Assembly (NCBI GenBank): GCA_021414045.1
Contig: JAIOPF010000094.1
Span: 3,048 to 23,679 of the forward strand
Reading direction: 5' to 3'
Length of the DNA stretch: 20,632 bases
Source of the DNA: Deltaproteobacteria bacterium
Lineage (GTDB): Bacteria > UBA10199 > DSSB01
Shown piece by piece: positions 1-7,572 of the stretch. Position 1 is the first letter of the stretch. Each line of letters starts with the position of its first letter. Both the position numbers and the translations under genes were made by a program. The notes under the pieces were generated by a model. It was not told the DNA's origin and made no database searches. It saw nothing but the letters and a program-made list of their open reading frames with translations.

Positions 1-859
1 GGCTTTCTACATGTTCCGCGCCGTGGCCATGACTTTCTATGGCGAGCTCGGCGCTCGAGCTCACGAGATTCCGGTCGCCGAGGTGATCGAGCACGACTTG
101 CACCATGATGACGATGAAGAGCCGACGGAAGTCACAGATATCGAGTCCGTCCATCATGACGCCCATGCCCATGACGCGCACGATCACGGTCATGGACACG
201 GGGCCCATGAGCCCCACGAATCCCCGAAGTCCATGCTCTTCGCCCTGGTGATCCTAGCTATTTTGTCGGTGTTTGGCGGCTTGCTCGGAATTCCCTACGC
301 CTTGGGACACTTCTTCCACATCCCGAATCTGTTCGAGGGTTGGCTGGAGCCCGTCTTCGCCAGCGCCCATCAGGCGGCCGCCGAAGGTCACCATGAAGTG
401 CATGCGGTGGAGTATTTCCTGATGGCCCTGTCGGTGACGGTGGCCGGGCTCTCGATCTTCCTCGCGCTTAACCTGTATACGAAGCGCCAATCCATCCCCA
501 AGCATTTCGTCGAGAAGTACCCGCGCCTCTACAAATTGGTGCTGAACAAATACTACGTCGACGAAATCTACCAGGTCGTGGTGGTCAACAGTCTGCTGCA
601 CCTCAATAATTTTCTGGCGGCCTTCGACCGCATCGTGATCGACGGTTTCGTCAACTCCCTGGCCAGGATGACGAAGGCCCTCTCCGTCGTCACCGGCTTC
701 GTCGACAAGACCTTCGTCGACGGATTGGTGAATTTAGTCAGCGACACCGTGGTGTTCACCGGCGGTCAACTGCGCAAGATTCAAACCGGACGCATTCAAA
801 ATTATCTCTATGTCGCGATGGCCGGCGTCCTGGTGCTGATGATTTGGAAATTGTTTTAA
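1..859 (+). CDS. nuoL: NADH-quinone oxidoreductase subunit L (NuoL), C-terminal part, first locus
   Basis: The reading frame is open from base 2 and continues from outside the window, so this is a 5'-partial gene; the Met at 11 is internal (FYMFRAVAMTFYGE matches the NuoL helix before the large loop). NuoL is the distal antiporter-like proton-pumping subunit of complex I in the inner membrane. What is visible is the last third: a very His-rich soluble loop (residues about 28-69 counted from the Met at 11), the ESPKSM segment and hydrophobic helices that usually follow it, the lateral-helix region with the typical motif KYYVDEIY, and a final membrane anchor ending MIWKLF. No disruption is seen in this part. 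nuoM follows after 11 bp, with its Shine-Dalgarno overlapping this stop codon. The long His-rich loop is the only odd trait. Confidence 0.95.
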   Translation, partial: AFYMFRAVAMTFYGELGARAHEIPVAEVIEHDLHHDDDEEPTEVTDIESVHHDAHAHDAHDHGHGHGAHEPHESPKSMLFALVILAILSVFGGLLGIPYALGHFFHIPNLFEGWLEPVFASAHQAAAEGHHEVHAVEYFLMALSVTVAGLSIFLALNLYTKRQSIPKHFVEKYPRLYKLVLNKYYVDEIYQVVVVNSLLHLNNFLAAFDRIVIDGFVNSLARMTKALSVVTGFVDKTFVDGLVNLVSDTVVFTGGQLRKIQTGRIQNYLYVAMAGVLVLMIWKLF

Positions 860-870
860 AGGAATAAGGT

Positions 871-2391
871 ATGCCGCATTTCCCTATTTTGACCTTGATC
901 ACTTTCAGCCCGTTGATCGGGATACTGATCATTCCCTTTATTCCGAAGGCGAAGGAAAGCCTGGTGAAGTGGGTGGCCTTGATTTCGACCCTCCCGGCGT
1001 TGGGCCTGGCTGTGAAGCTCTTCCTTGATTTCGACCGCACCACCAAGGCCATCCAGATGGCCGAAGGTCCCATCGATTGGATCAAGCCCTTTCATATCCA
1101 ATACTACATGGGTATCGACGGGCTATCGGTCACCATGGTCATCTTGACGGCCCTCATCAGCACCATCTGCATCATCGCGAGCTGGGGCATCGAGAAGCAG
1201 GTGAAGGGGTATTTCACGCTCTTCCTCTTGCTCGAGACCGGCATGATGGGGACCTTCCTGGCTCTCGACTTCTTCCTCTTCTTCATTTTCTGGGAAATCA
1301 TGCTTCTGCCGATGTACTTCCTGATCGGCATTTGGGGCGGACCGCGACGGGAGTACGCCGCGATCAAGTTCTTTCTCTACACCTTGGCTGGCTCTGTCCT
1401 GATGTTGTTGGTCCTCATCGCCTTCTATCTCTACAGCGATGGCCATACCTTCAACCTCATCGCGCTCCAAGATCCCAAGCTGCACCTAGGGCCTTTGAGT
1501 TCCCACGGCATTCGTCTGGCCTGTTGGATAGGGCTTTTCATCGCCTTTGCGATCAAGGTGCCAGTCTTTCCTTTCCACACTTGGTTGCCCGACGCCCACG
1601 TCGAGGCGCCCACGGCCATCTCCGTCATTCTGGCCGGTATCCTGCTGAAGCTTGGGACCTACGGTATCTTGCGATTCAACTATCAGCTTTTCCCGGACAT
1701 CACCGTCGAGCTGGTGAAGTGGGTCGCCGTGTTGGGCGTGATCAATATTATCTACGGAGCGCTCTGCGCCATGGCGCAGAAGGATTTTAAAAAGCTGATC
1801 GCCTACTCCTCGGTCAGCCACATGGGTTTCGTGCTCTTAGGCATCGCCTCGCTCACCGCCGAAGGCATCACCGGCGGCGTCATGCAGATGTTCAACCACG
1901 GCACCATCACCGCCCAATTGTTCTTGATCGTCGGCATCATCTACGACCGGGCCCATCACCGCGACATCAACGGTTTCGGCGGCCTTGCCACCGCGATGCC
2001 GAAATACGCGGTATGGACCACCATCGCCTTCTTCGCCGCCCTGGGTTTGCCGGGCCTCTCCGGATTCATCAGCGAAGCCTTGATCTTCTTGGGTTCGTTC
2101 AAGAACTGGCCCGGACTGACGGCGGTCGCGGTGACCAGCGTCGTCTTGACGGCGGCCTACATGCTCTGGACCTTGCAGCGCGTGTTCCTCGGTCCTCTGA
2201 ACGAGAAGTACAAAGATTATCCCGATATCAACGGCCGCGAGGTGCTCTGCCTCTTGCCCTTGGCGATCATCGTCCTCGCGATGGGCGTGTATCCCAAGCC
2301 GCTCATCAACATGATGAGCGTGTCGCTGAAGGGAATCAACGAGGTGCTGGTCCCCTACGGCGCGAAAGTGGCGTCCGTTTTGGGAATGTAA
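871..2391 (+). CDS. nuoM: NADH-quinone oxidoreductase subunit M (NuoM), first locus
   Basis: This 506-residue polytopic membrane protein is one of the three antiporter-like proton pumps of complex I. Family marks are FFIFWEIMLLPMYFLIG with the key Glu at residue 142, FAIKVPVFPFHTWLPDAHVE with the pumping Lys at 229, ILLKLGTYG with Lys260, and QKDFKKLIAYSSVSHMG. The length is normal for NuoM and no gap is evident. The start is supported by AAGGA at 859-863, 7 bp ahead of the ATG. It is a clear paralogue of the second NuoM at 14169-15674 but well diverged from it, so the two are not a recent duplicate. A 77-bp gap with hairpins separates it from nuoN. Confidence 0.97.
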   Translation: MPHFPILTLITFSPLIGILIIPFIPKAKESLVKWVALISTLPALGLAVKLFLDFDRTTKAIQMAEGPIDWIKPFHIQYYMGIDGLSVTMVILTALISTICIIASWGIEKQVKGYFTLFLLLETGMMGTFLALDFFLFFIFWEIMLLPMYFLIGIWGGPRREYAAIKFFLYTLAGSVLMLLVLIAFYLYSDGHTFNLIALQDPKLHLGPLSSHGIRLACWIGLFIAFAIKVPVFPFHTWLPDAHVEAPTAISVILAGILLKLGTYGILRFNYQLFPDITVELVKWVAVLGVINIIYGALCAMAQKDFKKLIAYSSVSHMGFVLLGIASLTAEGITGGVMQMFNHGTITAQLFLIVGIIYDRAHHRDINGFGGLATAMPKYAVWTTIAFFAALGLPGLSGFISEALIFLGSFKNWPGLTAVAVTSVVLTAAYMLWTLQRVFLGPLNEKYKDYPDINGREVLCLLPLAIIVLAMGVYPKPLINMMSVSLKGINEVLVPYGAKVASVLGM

Positions 2392-2407
2392 GCGCGGTAG
2401 GCAAAGA

Positions 2408-2447
2408 CTGGCTTAGCCAGCCTGCGCAGCAAATTCGCAGAATTTGC
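2408..2447 (+). repeat. Paired hairpins between nuoM and nuoN (REP-like candidate)
   Basis: Two inverted repeats stand side by side in the 77-bp gap. The first is CTGGC (2408-2412), loop TTA, GCCAG (2416-2420). The second is GCAAATT (2429-2435), loop CGCAG, AATTTGC (2441-2447). Both stems are perfect. No T-run follows either, so an intrinsic terminator is unlikely. Paired short palindromes in an intergenic gap inside an operon resemble REP/BIME-type dispersed repeats or an RNA processing site. I see no second copy within this window, so the repeat call is an inference. Confidence 0.45.
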
Positions 2448-2468
2448 GGAGTAAGATAGGGTTTTGAC

Positions 2469-3842
2469 ATGCATGTTTTAGACAATACGGCTAGCCTTTG
2501 GTATTTTCTCCCGGAGCTCCTGCTCTCGGCGGTCTTCGTCCTGCTCTTCGTGATCGACTTGCCCAAGTCGTGGAGCGAGAAACGCCTGCTCACTCCCATC
2601 GTCGCCGCCATCGGCTTGGTTGCCTACATGGGCTTGACGGCTTACTCCTGGGATTTCCCCAAGGCCGCCGCCTTCCACGGCATGATCATCGTCGATCCCT
2701 TCACGAACTTCTTTCGCATCTTCAGCGCCCTGACCGCCCTGGTGACGATTTTTTACAGCCTGAAGGCGAAGGAACTCGCCATGGCTGGCGCTGAGTATTG
2801 GGCCATCCTGTTGGGTATCGTCATTGGCATGCCGATGCTCGCCGCCTCGAATAATCTTTTGATGATCTACCTTGCGATGGAGATCGTCAGCATCCTCTCC
2901 TACATCATGGTCGGGTACCTACCCAATTCCCGCCGCTCCGTGTTCTTGGAGAGCAATCCGGCGGAACGCCTCCCGCTCTTCGTCGGCCTATTGATGGCCT
3001 TCGCGGGTTTCGGCTACAAGATCTCCGCCGTGCCCTTCCATATGTGGGCACCGGACGTCTACGAAGGCGCGCCCACGCCGGTCACGGCTTTCCTCTCGGT
3101 GGGCCCCAAGGCCGCTGGTTTCGGAATCGTGCTGCGTTTTATCTACACCGCCCTGACCCAGCATCACGGAGAAGAATTCGTTCCCTTGAAATACGTCGAT
3201 ATTTCCAGTCTGCTATCCCTCTTCGCCATCGCGACGATGGTCCTCGGCAACCTGCTCGCGATTCAGCAGAAGAACATCAAAAGGTTCTTGGCTTACAGTT
3301 CCATCGCCCACGCGGGTTATATGTTGATGGCCGCCGCGGCGCTGAACGTGATGGCCCTGCAGGCCATTCTCTTTTACCTGCTGACCTACTTCATCATGAA
3401 CTTGGGCGCCTTCGGCGTGGCCATCCTGATCCAGAACGATCTGGGCACCGAGGAAATCGACGGCTACAAGGGCTTGGCGAAGCGCGGTGGCAGGGCCTTG
3501 TGGATTTCGATCGCGATGTTGATGTTTCTCTTCTCGCTGACCGGCTTGCCGCCCTTCATCGGTTTCGTCGGCAAATTCTATCTCTTCGCCGCCGTCCTCG
3601 ATGCGAAGCTCTATGCGCTGGCCTTGATCGGCGTGCTCAACAGCGTCGTTAGTCTCTATTATTACGCGCGCGTCGTGAAGGTCATGTTCTTCGACGATCC
3701 CGCCGACGAGCGTTCCTTGGCGAAGGACTCGCGCGGGCTTTCGACCCTCTTGTTCGGCCTCGCCGCGGCAACGGTCGTCTTCGGGCTCTTTTGGAAGTCC
3801 TTGGCCCTGCTGTCCCAAAGCTCCGCTAACATGATGTTCTAG
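2469..3842 (+). CDS. nuoN: NADH-quinone oxidoreductase subunit N (NuoN), first locus, internally shortened
   Basis: This is the third antiporter-like proton-pumping subunit of complex I. It has 457 residues, against 500 for the second NuoN in this window. Visible motifs are LAMEIVSILSYIMVGY with Glu138, GYKISAVPFHMWAPDVYEGA with Lys184, and the loop NIKRFLAYSSIAHAGYM. Between VGY (about 150) and GYKIS (about 182) only 33 residues remain, where the other NuoN has 70. The missing part corresponds to the conserved segment that there reads EAAFKYFLLGSVATAFLLFG, one membrane helix. The frame is kept across the junction (about 2934-2976), so this reads as an in-frame deletion of about 110 bp. Loss of a single helix should disturb membrane topology. 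The gene may be non-functional, or the gap may be an assembly error. Confidence 0.9.
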   Translation: MHVLDNTASLWYFLPELLLSAVFVLLFVIDLPKSWSEKRLLTPIVAAIGLVAYMGLTAYSWDFPKAAAFHGMIIVDPFTNFFRIFSALTALVTIFYSLKAKELAMAGAEYWAILLGIVIGMPMLAASNNLLMIYLAMEIVSILSYIMVGYLPNSRRSVFLESNPAERLPLFVGLLMAFAGFGYKISAVPFHMWAPDVYEGAPTPVTAFLSVGPKAAGFGIVLRFIYTALTQHHGEEFVPLKYVDISSLLSLFAIATMVLGNLLAIQQKNIKRFLAYSSIAHAGYMLMAAAALNVMALQAILFYLLTYFIMNLGAFGVAILIQNDLGTEEIDGYKGLAKRGGRALWISIAMLMFLFSLTGLPPFIGFVGKFYLFAAVLDAKLYALALIGVLNSVVSLYYYARVVKVMFFDDPADERSLAKDSRGLSTLLFGLAAATVVFGLFWKSLALLSQSSANMMF

Positions 3843-3847
3843 TTTGG

Positions 3848-4285
3848 CTAGGGCGCCCGGTACCTCGACGGCCCCACCCATTCGTTCCATTTATTCCCAT
3901 AACCGTCGTAATGAATGTACAGTTGGTTGCCGTGGGTTTTAAGGACCTGGGCGGGCCACCATTGATGCCCCCAGTGCACTAATACGGGACTTCCCACCTG
4001 AAATCCGCCGGGTTCACCGACCGTCAGCACCGAATTCGTAGCTCCCACCACTCGAATTCGGTCGGCACCGACCCATTCGTCCCAATTGTTGCCGTATCCG
4101 TTATAGTGGATATAACAGCGGTTGGATTGGGCGCGTTTCACCACCGCGGGATACCAATTCCCCTTCCATAGGACCTCCGCGGCATTGCCGGGGGAGCAGA
4201 GGAGGGCATGGGCCTGAGGCGGGAAGGCGGTCGCGATCCCAAAAACCGTCGCGGAGGCCAGTAGGAAAGCCTGCCATCGTTTCAT
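3848..4285 (-). CDS. Secreted protein with two Tudor-knot/chromo-barrel-like repeats
   Basis: This 145-residue protein starts at the ATG at 4285; AAAGGGG at 4291-4297 lies 5 nt upstream, and a signal peptide begins exactly here, so the longer upstream frame is rejected. Residues 1-27 form a Sec signal peptide ending QAHA, with probable cleavage before LLCSPG; the residue before Cys30 is Leu, so it is not a lipoprotein. Two repeats follow, about 34-79 and 98-143. Each has the pattern W-x-G-x-W-(Y/W)-P-A-x-V, then YIHY-(N/D)-GYGN-x-W-(D/N)-EWVG-x-x-R. This W/Y-rich pattern is that of the Tudor-knot (chromo-barrel) fold known from MOF/MSL3-type proteins. In a periplasmic bacterial protein it is more likely a ligand- or protein-binding module; the ligand is unknown. 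The gene is convergent with nuoN (5 bp apart) and divergent from nuoA. Confidence 0.85.
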   Translation of the reverse strand: MKRWQAFLLASATVFGIATAFPPQAHALLCSPGNAAEVLWKGNWYPAVVKRAQSNRCYIHYNGYGNNWDEWVGADRIRVVGATNSVLTVGEPGGFQVGSPVLVHWGHQWWPAQVLKTHGNQLYIHYDGYGNKWNEWVGPSRYRAP

Positions 4286-4290
4286 AAGAA

Positions 4291-4297
4291 CCCCTTT
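4291..4297 (-). promoter_or_regulatory. Shine-Dalgarno of the Tudor-knot protein gene
   Basis: Read on the minus strand, AAAGGGG is followed by 5 nt (TTCTT) and the ATG at 4285. It decides the start in favour of the signal-peptide Met over the Met 38 codons upstream. Confidence 0.6.
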
Positions 4298-4405
4298 CGT
4301 TGTACGAAGTTTTCCGATAAAAGCAGTGGGGCAATTTATCCTTTTCCCCGCGGGTTGCCGAGAAAAAATCCCCTCGAAAGGGACCTGAATTCGCCTCATT
4401 TAATC

Positions 4406-4434
4406 TTGACTTCGCCGGGGGGCTGCAATAGGGC
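4406..4434 (+). promoter_or_regulatory. Possible promoter of the second nuo locus
   Basis: TTGACT (4406-4411) matches five of six bases of the sigma-70 -35 box. A -10 box is poor: TAGGGC lies at a 17-bp spacing, AATAGG at 15 bp. The site lies in the 176-bp divergent gap, about 30-55 bp ahead of nuoA, the only gap where an independent promoter for nuoA-N would be expected. The call rests on the -35 box and position only. nuoA itself lacks a clear Shine-Dalgarno. Confidence 0.3.
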
Positions 4435-4461
4435 GGAACGCGGAAACTATCGAAAATCCTT

Positions 4462-4845
4462 ATGGAAGTCGACTTTCATCACTATCTTCCCCTGATTTTC
4501 GTCCTGCTTTTGGGGCTAGGATTCGCGGGTTCCTTCCTGCTTCTCTCCTACACCTTCGGACCTAAAAAACCGACCGCCAGCAAATTGGATGTTTACGAAT
4601 GCGGCGTGCCCCCGACCGGCGATGCCCGAGAGCGATTCTCCGTAAAATTCTTCCTCGTCGCGATGATCTTTTTGCTCTTTGACGTGGAGGTCGTTTTTCT
4701 GTTTCCTTGGGCGGTTTTGCTCAAAGAATTCAAGGCCGCCGGAACTGGTTTTTTCGCATTCGGGGCCATGGCCGTCTTTCTATTGATCTTAGGTCTCGGT
4801 CTCCTTTACGAATGGAGGCGAGGCGCCTTGGATTGGGAATCTTAG
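4462..4845 (+). CDS. nuoA: NADH-quinone oxidoreductase subunit A (NuoA)
   Basis: This is a 127-residue small membrane subunit of complex I, close to the family norm, with three hydrophobic helices at about 10-30, 62-84 and 97-116. The diagnostic loop YECGVPPTGDARERFSVKFF (45-64) carries Cys47, which lies by the quinone-site region in known structures. FLLFDVEVVFLFPWA (70-84) holds the conserved acidic residues of helix 2. It opens the second locus after a divergent intergenic gap and is followed by nuoB after 26 bp. Confidence 0.97.
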   Translation: MEVDFHHYLPLIFVLLLGLGFAGSFLLLSYTFGPKKPTASKLDVYECGVPPTGDARERFSVKFFLVAMIFLLFDVEVVFLFPWAVLLKEFKAAGTGFFAFGAMAVFLLILGLGLLYEWRRGALDWES

Positions 4846-4871
4846 CTTTTAAGGGATAGGTTGTCCTGTCG

Positions 4872-5399
4872 ATGTCTTCCGCGGAAAACAATATTTTGAC
4901 CACGAAGCTGAACGAGGTCATCGCTTGGGGTCGCAAGTACAGCCTTTGGCCCATGCCTTTCGGCACCGCCTGCTGCGCCATCGAGTTCATGGGCGCCGTC
5001 TCCGCGGTCTTCGATATCTCGCGTTTCGGCGCCGAGCTTGTCCGTTTCTCGCCGCGCCAATCCGATCTCTTGCTGGTGCTGGGGACCATCAATTACAAGC
5101 AGGCGGCCATTCTCAAGAAAGTCTACGAGCAGATGTGCGAGCCCAAGTACGTGATCGCCGTCGGGGCCTGCGCGACCTGCGGGGGTTTCTACGACAATTA
5201 CGCCGTGCTTCAGGGTATCGACGAGGTCATCCCGGTGGACGTCTACGTGCCGGGTTGCCCGCCTCGGCCCGAGCAAATATTGTTGGCCATCGTCAAGCTG
5301 CAGGAAAAGATCGAGGCCCAGGCGCGCGGCGAAATCGCGAAGGACGTGAAACGCGCCGCTCCCGAAATTTTATATTCTTCGAAAGTGCCGACCGTTTAA
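4872..5399 (+). CDS. nuoB: NADH-quinone oxidoreductase subunit B (NuoB)
   Basis: This 175-residue subunit of the connecting module holds the terminal 4Fe-4S cluster N2, which hands electrons to quinone. The four expected ligands are present: the tandem pair Cys34-Cys35 in GTACCAIEFMG, Cys100 in VGACATCGG and Cys129 in VPGCPPRPE. Their spacing (65 and 29 residues) equals that of the E. coli protein. There is an AAGGGATAGG stretch at 4851-4860, about 11 nt before the ATG. nuoC starts 2 bp after the stop codon. Confidence 0.98.
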   Translation: MSSAENNILTTKLNEVIAWGRKYSLWPMPFGTACCAIEFMGAVSAVFDISRFGAELVRFSPRQSDLLLVLGTINYKQAAILKKVYEQMCEPKYVIAVGACATCGGFYDNYAVLQGIDEVIPVDVYVPGCPPRPEQILLAIVKLQEKIEAQARGEIAKDVKRAAPEILYSSKVPTV

Positions 5400-5401
5400 G
5401 T

Positions 5402-5875
5402 ATGGATTTAGAAGTCCTCAAAACTTCCTTTCCCGAGGCCTTAAGCGAGCTAGTTCTCGACCGAGGCCAGCCAGTGGCCCGCGTCCATTCGGCGCAAATC
5501 CATACTTTCCTCCGGGCCTGCAAAGAGGATCCCCGTCTCCAATTCGATTTCTTGATGGACGTGGTCGGTGTGGATCACCTGGGGCAAAAGCCCCGTTTCG
5601 AAGTGGTCTACATCCTTTATTCCATGCCCTTGAACCAGCGTCTTCGAGTGCGCGTGCGAGTCGAAGAGGGCGAGAGCCTGCCCACCGCTTCAAATATTTG
5701 GGCCAGCGCCGATTGGGCCGAACGCGAGGTTTGGGACATGTATGGGATCAAGTTCGAGGGACATCCCAACCTCAAGCGCATCCTGCTCTTCGAAGAGTTC
5801 GAAGGGCATCCCCTGCGCAAGGATTATCCCACCGAACGCCGGCAAAAAATTCCCAAGATCGAGGAAGTCCCGTGA
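5402..5875 (+). CDS. nuoC: NADH-quinone oxidoreductase subunit C (NuoC)
   Basis: This 157-residue soluble subunit is the 30-kDa-type protein that packs against NuoD in the connecting module. I chose the ATG at 5402, just behind nuoB; the frame is open further upstream, but only as an overlap inside nuoB without NuoC character. The family signature WAEREVWDMYGIKFEGHP is followed by NLKRILLFEEFEGHPLRKDY near the C-terminus. It is separate from nuoD, unlike the fused nuoCD of enterobacteria. Its TGA overlaps the GTG start of nuoD (GTGA), suggesting translational coupling. Confidence 0.97.
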   Translation: MDLEVLKTSFPEALSELVLDRGQPVARVHSAQIHTFLRACKEDPRLQFDFLMDVVGVDHLGQKPRFEVVYILYSMPLNQRLRVRVRVEEGESLPTASNIWASADWAEREVWDMYGIKFEGHPNLKRILLFEEFEGHPLRKDYPTERRQKIPKIEEVP

Positions 5876-7071
5876 CCCAGGCCGTCGAAAAAACCGATGC
5901 CTTGAAGGCCAAGCCCGTCTATCTCAATCTCGGGCCCTCGCACCCGACCATGCACGGGACGCTGCGTCTTTTCTGCGAACTGGATGGCGAGATCATCAAG
6001 CGCTCCATCGCCGAATTCGGATACCTGCATCGCGGTTTCGAGAAGCACGCCGAGAACTCCACCTGGACCCAGGTGATTCCCTATACCGACCGCCTCAACT
6101 ACGTCAGCGCCATGATGAACAACGTCGGCTACTGCAAGGCGGTGGAAGAGCTCCTCGATTTGGAAATTCCCGAGCGGGCCCAGACCATCCGCGTGATCGT
6201 CTGCGAGATGAACCGCATCATCGACCACCTGGTCTGCACCGGCACCAACTTGGTCGATATCGGCGCCCTCACCAATTTTTGGTATTACTTCAACGTCCGC
6301 GAGCGCTTCTACAACATCATCGAGCAGCTTTGCGGCGCTAGGCTCACCACGGCCTACACGCGCATCGGCGGCCTGATGCGCGACCTCTATCCCGGTTTCG
6401 AGGATGAGATGCGTGCTTGCCTCAAGGACCTGGCCAAGGCCATCGAGGACGTCACGGGCCTGCTCAATACCAACAAGATCTTCCTCAACCGCACCATCGG
6501 CGTCGGTCCCATCAGCAAGGAAGACGCCATCCGGCACGGCTTCACCGGGCCCTGCCTGCGCGCCACTGGCGTGGGCCTCGACCTGCGCAAGGCCCAGCCT
6601 TATTACGGTTACGAGAATTACGATTTCGAGGTGGTGGTGGGAGAGCACGGCGACAGCTACGACCGCATTGTGGTCCGCTTCGAAGAGATGAAGCAGAGCG
6701 CCCGCATTATCGAACAGGCCATGGCTAAGCTTAAGCCTGGCCCCATCATGACCGACGACAAGCGCGTGGCCCTGCCGCCCAAGGCCGAGGTCTACACCAA
6801 CATCGAAGCCCTCATGAACCACTTCAAGCTGATCTATGAGGGCATACGGCCCCCGGTGGGCGAGGTCTATAGCGCCACCGAGGCGGCGAACGGCGAATTG
6901 GGTTTTTACATCGTCAGCGACGGCAGCGGGACGCCCTATCGGGTGAAGTGCCGCCCGCCTTGTTTCCCCATCTTTCAGGCCTATCCGATGATGGTGGAAG
7001 GAAAGATGCTCGCCGACGCCATCGCGATTTTAGGAAATTTAAATATCATCGCCGGGGAGCTCGACCGCTGA
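5872..7071 (+). CDS. nuoD: NADH-quinone oxidoreductase subunit D (NuoD)
   Basis: This 399-residue, 49-kDa-type subunit forms, together with NuoB, the quinone-binding cavity. The start is the GTG at 5872, overlapping the nuoC stop by 4 bp; the frame upstream of it lies within nuoC and is not NuoD-like. Motifs include LGPSHPTMHGTLRL (the quinone-site loop with its His), EFGYLHRGFEK, IPYTDRLNYVSAMMNN and GELGFYIVSDGSGTPYRVK. The C-terminal ILGNLNIIAGELDR matches the family ending. Like other members it resembles the NiFe hydrogenase large subunit but lacks the metal-binding cysteines. Its length is normal. Confidence 0.98.
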   Translation: MTQAVEKTDALKAKPVYLNLGPSHPTMHGTLRLFCELDGEIIKRSIAEFGYLHRGFEKHAENSTWTQVIPYTDRLNYVSAMMNNVGYCKAVEELLDLEIPERAQTIRVIVCEMNRIIDHLVCTGTNLVDIGALTNFWYYFNVRERFYNIIEQLCGARLTTAYTRIGGLMRDLYPGFEDEMRACLKDLAKAIEDVTGLLNTNKIFLNRTIGVGPISKEDAIRHGFTGPCLRATGVGLDLRKAQPYYGYENYDFEVVVGEHGDSYDRIVVRFEEMKQSARIIEQAMAKLKPGPIMTDDKRVALPPKAEVYTNIEALMNHFKLIYEGIRPPVGEVYSATEAANGELGFYIVSDGSGTPYRVKCRPPCFPIFQAYPMMVEGKMLADAIAILGNLNIIAGELDR

Positions 7072-7091
7072 CGGCGGAACTATTTGCATTT

Positions 7092-7565
7092 ATGGCTTTT
7101 GAATTCACCGCAGAGAACAAGAGGAAGTTCGACGAGATCCTGACTCGCTATCCCGTCCAACGCGCGGCCATGCTGCCGGCGCTCTGGCTCGCCCAGCAGC
7201 AGCATGGTTGGATCTCGCACGAGGTGATGGAGTACGTCGGTTCCCTGCTGGGGCTCTCTCCGGCCAAGGTCTACGAGACCGTGACTTTTTACACGATGTT
7301 CCATCTCAAGCCGATCGGGAGGCACCATTTTCAGGTTTGCCGGACCCTGCCTTGCCAATTGATGGGCGCGGAAGGCATTACGTCGCATCTCGAGAAAAAA
7401 CTCGGCGTGAAATTGGGCGAAACCAGCGGAGACGGCCGCTATACGCTCTCCGAGGTGGAATGCCTGGGTTCCTGCGGGACGGCTCCCATGCTGCAGTTGA
7501 ACGACGATTATCACGAGAATTTGACCCCGGAAAAATTGGACGCGTTGATCGCGTCGCTGAAATGA
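7092..7565 (+). CDS. nuoE: NADH-quinone oxidoreductase subunit E (NuoE)
   Basis: This is the 157-residue, 24-kDa-type subunit of the NADH dehydrogenase module, with a thioredoxin-like domain carrying the 2Fe-2S cluster N1a. All four ligands are visible: Cys83 and Cys88 in [11 protein letters not shown], and Cys124 and Cys128 in [11 protein letters not shown]. The N-terminal helical part with [15 protein letters not shown] is typical. I chose the ATG at 7092 because the upstream extension of the frame overlaps nuoD and is not NuoE-like. The Shine-Dalgarno is weak. nuoF follows after 7 bp. Confidence 0.97.
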   Translation: MAFEFTAENKRKFDEILTRYPVQRAAMLPALWLAQQQHGWISHEVMEYVGSLLGLSPAKVYETVTFYTMFHLKPIGRHHFQVCRTLPCQLMGAEGITSHLEKKLGVKLGETSGDGRYTLSEVECLGSCGTAPMLQLNDDYHENLTPEKLDALIASLK

Positions 7566-7572
7566 TTTTTTA

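Noticed and set aside
2392..2468. Small gene or intrinsic terminator between nuoM and nuoN
   Set aside because: There is no usable open frame with a ribosome site, and no T-run follows either hairpin.
3851..3858. GGGCGCCC palindrome between the convergent nuoN and Tudor-knot genes
   Set aside because: It is only 8 bp, has no loop or T-run, and lies in coding sequence; chance is likely in GC-rich DNA.
4296..4308. TTCGT-TGT-ACGAA stem near the start of the Tudor-knot gene
   Set aside because: The five-bp stem is too short to call an operator or riboswitch and partly overlaps the Shine-Dalgarno.
4925..5401. N-terminal extension of the nuoC frame
   Set aside because: It overlaps nuoB in another frame, has no NuoC similarity, and a good ATG stands right after the nuoB stop.
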